DNA of 64,000 nucleotides from JAWMQL01 sp033283165 (lineage in GTDB: Bacteria > Pseudomonadota > Gammaproteobacteria > Pseudomonadales > Halieaceae), in assembly GCA_033283165.1 (NCBI GenBank), contig JAWMQL010000003.1, positions 852,099 to 916,098 on the forward strand, in the 5' to 3' direction. Numbering within the stretch: position 1 is the first letter of the stretch; every line of letters begins with the position of its first letter. The notes beneath the pieces are model-generated. The model saw nothing but the letters and a program-made list of their open reading frames with translations, was not told the DNA's origin and did no database searches. A program made the translations under genes and the position numbers. Below, in pieces: positions 41,905 through 49,688 of the stretch.

Positions 41905-42914
41905 GCGATCTCACCGTCGACTACCTGGGCCTGAGCCTCAAAAACCCGCTTTTGCCCTCGGCCTCGCCCCTGAGCAGGCACCTGGACAGCGCGCGCCACC
42001 TGGAAGACGCCGGCGCCGCCGGCATTGTGATGTACTCCCTGTTCGAGGAGCAGATCCTGGCCGAGGAACGGCAGTATGAGCGTTTTATACACAACGCCGC
42101 CCTGGGACACGGGGAAGCCTCGTCCTTCCTGCCCGACCAGCCCGATTACCAGGGCACGCTCGACAGCTACCTCGAACAACTGCAGCGGCTCAAGGAAAAC
42201 CTGGAAATACCGGTTATCGCCAGCCTCAACGGGGTGACCGACAGCGGCTGGGTGGAATACGGCCGTGAGCTGGCCGGGGCCGGGGCCGACGCGCTGGAAC
42301 TGAACCTGTACTACCTGGCCGCGGACGACAACGAGAGCGCGGCGGAGGTCGAGGCGCGTTATGTCGAGGTGCTGGCTCGGCTGGTCGCCGCGGTCGACCT
42401 GCCCATCGCGGTGAAGCTGTCACCCCAGTTCACCTCGCCGGTACACTTCGTGCGCCAGTTGCAACAGGCGGGCGCGCGGGGAGCGGTGATTTTCAACCGG
42501 TTCTACCAGAGCGACATCAACCTGGAGACCCTGCAGGTTGAACCCAGCCTGCAACTGTCCAGTTCCTACGAATCGCTGCTGCGGGTGCGCTGGACGGCGA
42601 TCCTGCGCGGCAGCCTGGATATCGACCTGGCCACCACGGGCGGCTTCCACGAACCGGTGGACGTGATCAAGGCCCTGCTGGCCGGCGCCAACGCGGTACA
42701 GCTGTGCAGTACCTTGCTGCAGCACGGACCCACCCGCTTGCAGCAGCTGTTGGCCGGTCTGGCGGAATGGCTGGAGCGGGAGGAGTACGAATCAGTGCGG
42801 CAGATGCAGGGTAGCCTCAGCTACCGCCACGCCGCCAACCCCGGGGAATACGAGCGGCAGAACTACCTCTCGGTGCTGGACAGCTTCACCCCGCCGCCCG
42901 GCGTCCGCTACTGA
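41901..42914 (+). CDS. Dihydroorotate dehydrogenase-like flavoprotein
   Basis: 337 residues of the DHOD TIM-barrel family: YLGLSLKNPLLPSASPLSRH at the N-terminus, VIASLNGV, LELNLYYL, IAVKLSPQF, a RGAVIFNRFYQ strand and the FMN-phosphate region TTGGFHEPVDV with LAGANAVQLCSTLLQHGP. The family-typical GLSG and catalytic Ser/Cys of true PyrD are not clearly present, so pyrimidine synthesis is doubtful. Close relatives are often found directly after nifJ in other genomes. It overlaps nifJ by 4 bp (ATGA). It may transfer electrons to or from POR, or process an unknown metabolite. Confidence 0.85.
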   Translation: MSDLTVDYLGLSLKNPLLPSASPLSRHLDSARHLEDAGAAGIVMYSLFEEQILAEERQYERFIHNAALGHGEASSFLPDQPDYQGTLDSYLEQLQRLKENLEIPVIASLNGVTDSGWVEYGRELAGAGADALELNLYYLAADDNESAAEVEARYVEVLARLVAAVDLPIAVKLSPQFTSPVHFVRQLQQAGARGAVIFNRFYQSDINLETLQVEPSLQLSSSYESLLRVRWTAILRGSLDIDLATTGGFHEPVDVIKALLAGANAVQLCSTLLQHGPTRLQQLLAGLAEWLEREEYESVRQMQGSLSYRHAANPGEYERQNYLSVLDSFTPPPGVRY

Positions 42915-42987
42915 AAAAAGGGGACAGTTCACAAAAAGGGGACAGTTTACTTAATTCCTGCGGAATTAAGTAAACTGTCCCCTTTTT
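42914..42987. repeat. REP-like palindrome, T subtype, with an extra half copy (copy 4)
   Basis: A perfect 26-bp inverted repeat, arms 42933-42958 and 42962-42987, loop TGC, core GGGGACAGTTTACTTAATTCC. It is preceded by a truncated C-subtype half, AAAAAAGGGGACAGTTCAC at 42914-42932. It fills the space between the convergent DHOD-like gene and TonB receptor and can act as a bidirectional terminator. Confidence 0.9.
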
Positions 42988-42999
42988 CCCCTTTTTATG

Positions 43000-45387
43000 T
43001 CAGAAGTCTTTGCGCAGGGTGATGCCGTAGGTGCGGGGCTCGCGCACGTAGGCGAGCTGTTTGCCGTCCTGTATCACCGCGGGGAACGCGGTCCCATAGT
43101 ATTCCTCGTCGAACAGGTTGCGGGCCCACAGGGTCACACTGGTGGCAATATTGTCAAAGATCAGGCCGGCATGCAGGTTCACCAGTTCATAGGAGTCCTG
43201 TTCTGACCGGGGGTCGTTGTTCTGGTCCATGACCTGGTCGCCGATGTAAGAGTACTCGCCCTTCAACCACAGGGCCGCGCCGTTATTCAGGGTCCACTCC
43301 TTGCGCGCGCTCAACACGAAGAAATCTTCGGGGTTGGTGCCGATGCGGCCGTCGGTGCGGTCACAGAAGGCCGGATTGAATGCTTCCTCCGGGGTGGAGG
43401 GCAGGCTGCCGTCGGCGTTGCGGGCACCGCTGTCGGGAATGCCGTCGCGGAAGGGCGTGGTGACCCAGCAGTTGCCTTTCTCGAACTCGTCGAAGTCCGC
43501 TACCGACTTGGAGTAGCCCGCGGTCATGTTGAAGGTCGGGGTGGGCTGCCAGAAGAGTTCGACTTCCCCGCCGTAGGTATCCGCCGTCGCGGCATTCTGG
43601 ACGTTGAAGCCGGAACCGGTAAAGGTCCCCACCTGCAGGTCTTCCACCTCCGCCTGGAACAGGGCGATATTCAGGCGCACCCCCTGGTCGGGGAACTCCG
43701 CCTTCATGCCCAGTTCGTAGGAGGTCGAGGTTTCTGCGTCGAACAGCTGGTCAAATGCCGGTTCGATGCGGTCGGTGTTGGTGCCGCCGGCCTTGTAGCC
43801 GGTGCCCACCGAGGCGTAGACCATCACCGTGTCGCTGGGGAACCAGCTGAGTTTCAGGGTGCCGGTCACCTGGTCATCGGTCAGACGGTCGTCGACGTTG
43901 GGCCGCTTGGTGGTGGGCGGGAAATCGCCGGTCAGGAAGGCCAGTTCGAAACCGGACTCGGTATAGATGGCCTTGAGTTTCTTGTCTTCGTCTGAGTAAC
44001 GCAGACCCGCGGTCACCATCCACTTTTCATTGAAGGCGTAGTCCGCCTGACCGAACACGGCCCAGCTCTGGTGCTCCTGCTGGTTGACATCGTTGGCCCA
44101 GCCGTCGGGTGGGAAGAACCCGCCCATGAAAATCTGTTCCAGCGGAATGCCGAGGAAAGCCCCGGCGATAAACTCGGTGTCGTCACCGAAGGTCAGGGTG
44201 GAGGAACTGTTCAGGTCCTGCTCGAAGTAATAGGCACCCACGACATAGTTGAAGCGCTCCCCGGTATAGGTCAGGCGCAGTTCCTGCGAGAACTGCTCCT
44301 GATCCGCGTCGTTGGTATCGGTGAGACCGTCCAGGTCGGTGAAATCGGCATCGATCTCGTCGAAGGATTCAAATTGCCGCCAGGCGGTGATCGAGGTCAG
44401 GGTCAGCTCGGTAGACAGGTCCCAGTCCAGCTGGGCCGACAGGCCGTAGTCCTCATTCTGGGAGATTGGATTGAAGCTGTAGGCCACTTTCTGGTCAAAG
44501 ATCCGCGATTCCGGGATAAAGGTCGCGCCGCGCGCTTCCAGAAAGGCATCGGTGCCCGGGGTGCCGAAGGTAGGTGAGCCGATCCGCATGTCCAGCCGGT
44601 TGTTGTCCCACTGTACGGTGGTGGCACAGCAGACCTCGTCGATTTCCGAGTAGTCCGCGATCACCAGCAGGCTCAACGTGTCACTGGGTGTCCACAGCCC
44701 CTGCAGGCGGATACCGTAGCGGTCGCGGTCGAAAATCTCGTCCTTGTCGCCGGTGGCGATATTGTCCACGAAACCGTCCCGCTCGGAGTAAAAACCGGTG
44801 GCGCGCAGCGCCAGCACATTGTCGATCACCGAGAAGGATTTCGCGCCATTGACGTTGATCAGGCTCAGGTTTCCGCCTCCGGCCTCCAGAAAGCCGGTGC
44901 CCTCGTGGTCGGGCCGCACGGTGGTGAACTGGATTGCCCCCGACAGGGTGTTACGCCCGAACAGGGTGCCCTGGGGCCCGCGCAACACGTCCACCGAGGC
45001 CACGTCGACCAGCTGGTTGATCATGGAGCTCTGGCGCGAGCGGTAGACACCGTCCACGTACAGGCCGACCGAGGACTCAAACCCGAAGTTGTTACCACCG
45101 GTACCAATGCCCCGGACCGAGAAGTTGGAGGTGGTGGCGTTCTGGTTCTGGTCCACCACCAGGCCCGGGGCGCTGTTCTGGAGGTCGAACACATCCTTGA
45201 TCGCGGATTCGGTCAGCAGCGCGCCGCTGAAGGCCGATACCGCGACCGGCACATCCTGCAGGTTCTGCTCCCGCTTCTGGGCGGTGACGATAACCTCTTC
45301 CAGCAGGGGCTGGGCCCACACCGATGTCGCCGCCAGCGAACCGGCCAGCAGGCTCACGCCAATACCAGGAATTACTCTTGCAGCCAT
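43000..45387 (-). CDS. TonB-dependent receptor
   Basis: 795 residues. A signal peptide ends near SVWA (about residue 25), with mature start QPLLEEVIVTAQKREQNLQD (TonB box plus plug entry). The plug domain contains VPVAVSAFSGALL, GIGTGGNNFGFESSVGLYVD and VLRGPQGTLFGRNTLSG. The beta-barrel (about 190-795) has the conserved YTGERFNYVVGAYYFEQD and GTGYKAGGTNTDR loops and ends in YGITLRKDF with terminal Phe. The ligand is unknown. It is related in type to the receptor at 7848 but clearly a different gene. The 279-bp upstream region (45388-45666) holds no identifiable gene and probably carries divergent promoters. Confidence 0.93.
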   Translation of the reverse strand: MAARVIPGIGVSLLAGSLAATSVWAQPLLEEVIVTAQKREQNLQDVPVAVSAFSGALLTESAIKDVFDLQNSAPGLVVDQNQNATTSNFSVRGIGTGGNNFGFESSVGLYVDGVYRSRQSSMINQLVDVASVDVLRGPQGTLFGRNTLSGAIQFTTVRPDHEGTGFLEAGGGNLSLINVNGAKSFSVIDNVLALRATGFYSERDGFVDNIATGDKDEIFDRDRYGIRLQGLWTPSDTLSLLVIADYSEIDEVCCATTVQWDNNRLDMRIGSPTFGTPGTDAFLEARGATFIPESRIFDQKVAYSFNPISQNEDYGLSAQLDWDLSTELTLTSITAWRQFESFDEIDADFTDLDGLTDTNDADQEQFSQELRLTYTGERFNYVVGAYYFEQDLNSSSTLTFGDDTEFIAGAFLGIPLEQIFMGGFFPPDGWANDVNQQEHQSWAVFGQADYAFNEKWMVTAGLRYSDEDKKLKAIYTESGFELAFLTGDFPPTTKRPNVDDRLTDDQVTGTLKLSWFPSDTVMVYASVGTGYKAGGTNTDRIEPAFDQLFDAETSTSYELGMKAEFPDQGVRLNIALFQAEVEDLQVGTFTGSGFNVQNAATADTYGGEVELFWQPTPTFNMTAGYSKSVADFDEFEKGNCWVTTPFRDGIPDSGARNADGSLPSTPEEAFNPAFCDRTDGRIGTNPEDFFVLSARKEWTLNNGAALWLKGEYSYIGDQVMDQNNDPRSEQDSYELVNLHAGLIFDNIATSVTLWARNLFDEEYYGTAFPAVIQDGKQLAYVREPRTYGITLRKDF

Positions 45388-45666
45388 AGGAAGCCCCTTC
45401 TCTGTTTTATTCGGCTTATCACGACAGGCGCCGCTTGCGGGCGGACGCCCCGGTACTTCTCTGGGTCAGAGCCGAGCATAGGTGACCGGGCTCCCGGTTG
45501 GCAACCATAAGCTGTGATTTCCGCCCCCTGCTGCCCCGAAAATGTGCATTGTTGGCAATTTCCGCGGGACATTTCCTACGCCCGTAGTTATGATTCCGCC
45601 GGACGTGTTTAAACAGGGTGAGCCAGGCATCAAAGCCGCGAGCCACCCGGATTGGACGGGGTTTTT

Positions 45667-46878
45667 GTGTTGACGATTTTCTCCGGTCGACGGCGAGCGG
45701 TCGTGACCAGGTTTTTTGTATTTTCCTCCATGCTGACCCTGGCCGGCTGTTTCATTCGGGTCACCCCCGGCGCTGACGGCCATGTCACTACCAACCTGGG
45801 CGCGGACTGTTCCGGTTCCTGTACCTACAGCCTGGCCGAAGGAGAAACACTGGACCGTATTTTCACCGCTCAGCCCAGGCCAGGAGCCGAGTTCATCCGC
45901 TGGAAAGACAGCCTGGGACCGAAGATCGCCGGCTGTCCCAACCCGACCCACACAGTGTGCCGCCTGAACGTCACGGCCATGGACAACCCGCTGGCCCAGT
46001 TGGGCCTGCAAATGGAAGCGCTCTTCGAGATACAGGACGGCTGGAATGTGACCCGGGTCACCTACAAGTCCTCCCAGGCCGGCACCGGCACCCTGCGCCA
46101 GGTCAGCGCCAGCCACTGGCAGGAGGAGACCAGCCGGGGCGAGACCTTCGACTACCTGTTATCCAGCCGCAGCAGCTTCAATATTGTCCTGACTGACCTG
46201 GCGGGGAACGGCCAGTTCCTGATCGACCTGGCGGGCGGGACCGTGTCCACCACCCAGGGCTCTCGCAGCACGGCTGGCCAGCTCACTATCGACGAAGCCT
46301 TTATCCGGCCCAATGGCTGGTTTGCGCGTGGCATTCAACTGGGCAATCTCTTTGGGCTCTATTCAGGGGACCTGGTCATGGTGGATGAAATACTCTGGGA
46401 GCGGCGTTACCCCGACGGCAAACACGAACCGCTGCCGCTTTATCTGGTCTCCTACCGCGACGGGGGTCTGCGCTTGCGTGACGCCGGGGACAGCAGTGAG
46501 ATCGATGTCGATTTCGAGAGTGGCGAGGTCCGGACCTTCAATAGTGATGGCAGCAACCAGCTTTCGGCCTACGTGCATGAAATCAAGGTGGCACTCGACG
46601 GCTGGAACGCTCGCGAGGTCCGGATAGCCGATATTGAGAGTGGCGAGCCGGCCGGCTATTTCCGGCAAGTCACGGATACCACCTGGTCCCGACACAGCGT
46701 AAACGGTGTGCTCCAGGCTGAATACCGGCAGGACTATCGCAGCGCAAACCGCATAAAGCTGCACCACCCGGCAACCAATTCCCTGTTTTTCATCGACATC
46801 CAGACGGGCCTGGTTTCGACGCAATCCGCGGGTAACCCGCTGATCCGGGATGTCTGGACTGTTACCGAACTGCTTTAA
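45667..46878 (+). CDS. Lipoprotein with InlB-like repeat and three ~80-residue modules (paralogue A)
   Basis: About 403 residues. Starts are uncertain: GTG 45667 gives a basic n-region (SGRRR) and lipobox LAGC; GTG 45703 or TTG 45652 are alternatives. After the Cys comes a cysteine-paired beta domain, with CSGSC, PGAEFIRWKDSLG and GCPNPTHTVC, resembling a divergent InlB B-repeat. Three degenerate ~80-residue units follow, each roughly W/F-rich, then R...L...D, then IDL..G.V (for example FRQVTDTTW and FFIDIQTGLVST). It is paralogous to the next gene (same order, similar motifs) and lies 15 bp upstream of it. A surface-exposed lipoprotein of unknown role. Confidence 0.7.
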   Translation: MLTIFSGRRRAVVTRFFVFSSMLTLAGCFIRVTPGADGHVTTNLGADCSGSCTYSLAEGETLDRIFTAQPRPGAEFIRWKDSLGPKIAGCPNPTHTVCRLNVTAMDNPLAQLGLQMEALFEIQDGWNVTRVTYKSSQAGTGTLRQVSASHWQEETSRGETFDYLLSSRSSFNIVLTDLAGNGQFLIDLAGGTVSTTQGSRSTAGQLTIDEAFIRPNGWFARGIQLGNLFGLYSGDLVMVDEILWERRYPDGKHEPLPLYLVSYRDGGLRLRDAGDSSEIDVDFESGEVRTFNSDGSNQLSAYVHEIKVALDGWNAREVRIADIESGEPAGYFRQVTDTTWSRHSVNGVLQAEYRQDYRSANRIKLHHPATNSLFFIDIQTGLVSTQSAGNPLIRDVWTVTELL

Positions 46879-46893
46879 GGCGAACTGACAACC

Positions 46894-48099
46894 GTGCACA
46901 CTCAGGTTTTACCCTTTACCCGCTCCTCACGACTGATTCTGTGCCTGTTGGCCCTGCTGCCACTGCTCGGTGGCTGTTGGATCAAGGTCACTTCGGACAC
47001 CTACGGCGAGGTGACCACCGACCTGGGGGCCGAGTGCGGCTTCGCCTGCGATTTCGATATCGACGCGGGCGAGAGTTTTGAACGCGTGTTCACGGCTATC
47101 GCAAAGCCCGGCGCTGAATTCGAACGCTGGGCGGACAACCTGGGCAAGAGCATCAGCGCCTGCCCCAATCCCACCAGCCCGGAGTGCACCATAAGGGTGG
47201 ACGGGCTGAACCCGTTACTGGTCCCCTTTGGCCTGGAACTGGAGGCGCAGTTCCGGCAGGTCAACGGCAACACGGTAAACCAGGTCGCTTATGGCAGCCC
47301 ACAGCAGATCTCGGGCTACTTCAGGCAGGTCTCTGCAAATGAGTGGATTCAGACCGGGGATTACGCCCAGGGTGTAACTTTCACTCCCGAGAGCCGGGGG
47401 ATGACCGGACTAACCCTGCGCAACAACCAGAGCGGCGAACTGTTCACCGTCAACCTGTCTGCCGGCAGCATTACCCGAGCCGCCAGCAACAACGCACAGC
47501 CGGCTTATTTCAACAGTGTCGCCGGCATCTCCGCCCGCCACAATGGCCAACTGCTGAATCGGGTGACCTACGGTAATCTTTTCGGCATCCTGCAGGGCTC
47601 GCTGGCCCAGGTCGACGGGGAACGCTGGCTGGACACTGACGTGAGTGGCGAGCGCGCCGCGATAGTGTTGCGTGAAGTTTTGCGAACCAACGATACCGTG
47701 CGCCTGCGAGACGACACGGGAGACCGCGATATCGTCATCGACCTGCGAACCGGGGTGATCAGCGAAGGGGAGGGCCGCTTCTTCGGCTACATTCACCAGA
47801 CCCGCATCCCGGTGGACGGCTGGTCCATCCGCGCGGTTGAATTCGCCGACCCGGAGACGGGAGAGATCCTGGGCTCCTACCACCATACGTCCATTGGCGT
47901 CTGGTCGGAATTCGTGGCCGGTCACGACGAGGTGGTTTCCCTGCTCAAGGAAGTCGAGCGCCGGGCCACCATGGTCCGCCTTGAGGACCAGGCCGCAGGA
48001 CGGCGTATCATTATCAACCTCGCCACCAACGGCATCGACATCGGGCCGGTGACCAATGGCCACCCACTACCCGCCTGGTCGATCTCTGACTACGAGTAG
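46894..48099 (+). CDS. Lipoprotein with InlB-like repeat and three ~80-residue modules (paralogue B)
   Basis: 401 residues from GTG 46894. The signal peptide LILCLLALLPLLGGC has lipobox LGGC (about residue 28). The first domain matches that of the upstream paralogue: DLGAECGFACDFDI, PGAEFERWADNLG and CPNPTSPECTI. The repeated modules are recognisable, for example GYFRQVSANEWIQTG, LFTVNLSAGSI, DIVIDLRTGVIS and RIIINLATNGIDIG. By eye the two paralogues have clearly diverged (similar in the Cys domain, less elsewhere). Tandem duplication with 15 bp spacing suggests co-translation and perhaps hetero-oligomers. Function unknown. Confidence 0.78.
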   Translation: MHTQVLPFTRSSRLILCLLALLPLLGGCWIKVTSDTYGEVTTDLGAECGFACDFDIDAGESFERVFTAIAKPGAEFERWADNLGKSISACPNPTSPECTIRVDGLNPLLVPFGLELEAQFRQVNGNTVNQVAYGSPQQISGYFRQVSANEWIQTGDYAQGVTFTPESRGMTGLTLRNNQSGELFTVNLSAGSITRAASNNAQPAYFNSVAGISARHNGQLLNRVTYGNLFGILQGSLAQVDGERWLDTDVSGERAAIVLREVLRTNDTVRLRDDTGDRDIVIDLRTGVISEGEGRFFGYIHQTRIPVDGWSIRAVEFADPETGEILGSYHHTSIGVWSEFVAGHDEVVSLLKEVERRATMVRLEDQAAGRRIIINLATNGIDIGPVTNGHPLPAWSISDYE

Positions 48100-48170
48100 C
48101 CCGCATTCCGGCAATTGCCCCGGTCTGCGTCGGGGCGCATAATTCCCCGTTTAACAATCCCGGGAGCACC

Positions 48171-48857
48171 ATGTTGAAGACCCTCGGGCCGCTCTTGCTG
48201 GCGGTCAGCATGCTGGGCGGCTGCACTTCCCAGTTGCAGGTCGCGGAGAAAACCATGACCGATTACCTGCCGCCGCAGAAGAACCTGTCATTCAGGGGGC
48301 TGCAGGCCTATCCGGACCAGGTGACCTGTGGCGAATGGGACGGCAAGTCGCCCTTCGGTGAATTCAACAGCTGGCAGCCTTTTATCGTCCGCGGAGACCA
48401 GGTCGACCATGCACCCAGTGACCGGGACCTGAGGATATTCTGCCGCGATAACGCCCGCGCTTACTACGAGGAACTGACCGGCATCAGGCCCATCAGTCGC
48501 GCCAACAAGACCCTGCTGCAGGTCATCGCGGACTTTCGTTCGTTGTCCCTGGCGTTGGCCCGCTACGAGGACGATAACTTCTTTTTCCCAACCTCTGACC
48601 AGACGCTGGCGGCACTGCTGACGCCTGCCGGCACTCATCCCCGACCACGGAATTTCAGGGGACCCTATCTGCGGGCCGTGCCCGAAGATCCCTGGGGCAG
48701 GCCTTATCGCTATACCAGCGAGCACTCCGGTGCGGTGAGAGGCGTGTTCCAGCTGCAGACCCTGGGTGCGGACGGCGTCGCAGGGGGCGAGGGTGAGGAC
48801 GCCGATATCGATAGCGGGCAGCTCCCTTACCTGAAGCACTTCCTCGGGCTGGAGTAG
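48171..48857 (+). CDS. Lipoprotein with GspG-like C-terminal domain
   Basis: 228 residues. The N-terminus is a lipoprotein signal with lipobox LGGC (Cys18), not a type IV pilin leader. Residues 120-215 resemble the C-terminal domain of type II secretion major pseudopilin GspG: FFFPTSDQTLAALL, GPYLRAVPEDPWGRPYRY and LQTLGADGVAGGEGEDADI (the DPWG, GADG and D/E-rich calcium-loop motifs). The pilin N-terminal helix is absent and is replaced by an unrelated 100-residue segment with Cys53 and Cys91. No other type II secretion gene is nearby. It is 72 bp after the paralogous lipoprotein and 7 bp before the HAD gene. Confidence 0.75.
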   Translation: MLKTLGPLLLAVSMLGGCTSQLQVAEKTMTDYLPPQKNLSFRGLQAYPDQVTCGEWDGKSPFGEFNSWQPFIVRGDQVDHAPSDRDLRIFCRDNARAYYEELTGIRPISRANKTLLQVIADFRSLSLALARYEDDNFFFPTSDQTLAALLTPAGTHPRPRNFRGPYLRAVPEDPWGRPYRYTSEHSGAVRGVFQLQTLGADGVAGGEGEDADIDSGQLPYLKHFLGLE

Positions 48858-48863
48858 GCGGCT

Positions 48864-49685
48864 ATGGAACTGATTGTGTTCGACCTGGACGGCACCCTCC
48901 TCCACTCCGGGGGAAAAATATCCGACTATACCCGCGAGACACTGCGCCGCCTGTCAGCCCGCGGGATCGCCTATACCGTGGCCACCGGGCGCACCCTGCA
49001 CGGTTCCATCGAGGTATTGCGCGGCAGTGGATTTACCCTGCCCCAGATCTACAAGAACGGCGTTGTCATCTGGGACCCCAGTCTGTGCGAGTACAGCCAG
49101 CGCAATCTCCTGACCCAGGTCGAGGTAGAACACGTACTGACGGCAATTTTCGAACAGGGCATAACCCCGTTCATTTTCACCCTGGAACCCGGGAACCGCC
49201 ACGCCATCTATCACGCGCCGCTGCAGACCGAAGTGGAACAGCGCCTGGCAGGAAACTTCGGTAACTTGCCGGACGTGGCCATCCTGCCGGTAGCGGAAAT
49301 GCCCGCCGAGGCAGACATCACCAATATCAGTGCACTGGGTGACCCGGCCGCCATAGACCGCATTACCGCCTTGATAGACTCCGAGCCACAACTGGTAGCC
49401 TATGCCGGGGCGGCCATGGAGGGCGCGGCCTTCAAGTGGCTGGACATCCACCATACCGACGGCAGCAAGGGTGCCGCGGTCGAGTTTCTGCGCGAACAAC
49501 TGGGAGCGAAGCAAATCCTGTGCTTCGGCGACAGTGAAAATGACCTGAGCATGTTCGAAAGCGCCGACGAGAGTTACGCCCCCGCCAACGCCAAGCGGGC
49601 GGTGCGGGAAGCCGCCCGTGCCGTCATCGGTCACCACGACGAGGACGGCGTGGCGCGCTTTCTGCGCCAGCGCTTCAATCTTTAG
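48864..49685 (+). CDS. HAD superfamily hydrolase, Cof/YidA type
   Basis: 273 residues. Motif I is FDLDGTLLHS (Asp7/Asp9), motif II TVATGRTLHG, motif III contains DGSKGAAVEFL (Lys) and motif IV CFGDSENDLSMFESAD. The cap is type IIB, as in Cof-like phosphatases. Members dephosphorylate sugar phosphates, FMN, PLP or related metabolites with poor specificity. It ends 3 bp before the convergent RND pump gene. Its link to the lipoproteins upstream is positional only. Confidence 0.9.
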   Translation: MELIVFDLDGTLLHSGGKISDYTRETLRRLSARGIAYTVATGRTLHGSIEVLRGSGFTLPQIYKNGVVIWDPSLCEYSQRNLLTQVEVEHVLTAIFEQGITPFIFTLEPGNRHAIYHAPLQTEVEQRLAGNFGNLPDVAILPVAEMPAEADITNISALGDPAAIDRITALIDSEPQLVAYAGAAMEGAAFKWLDIHHTDGSKGAAVEFLREQLGAKQILCFGDSENDLSMFESADESYAPANAKRAVREAARAVIGHHDEDGVARFLRQRFNL

Positions 49686-49688
49686 GTT

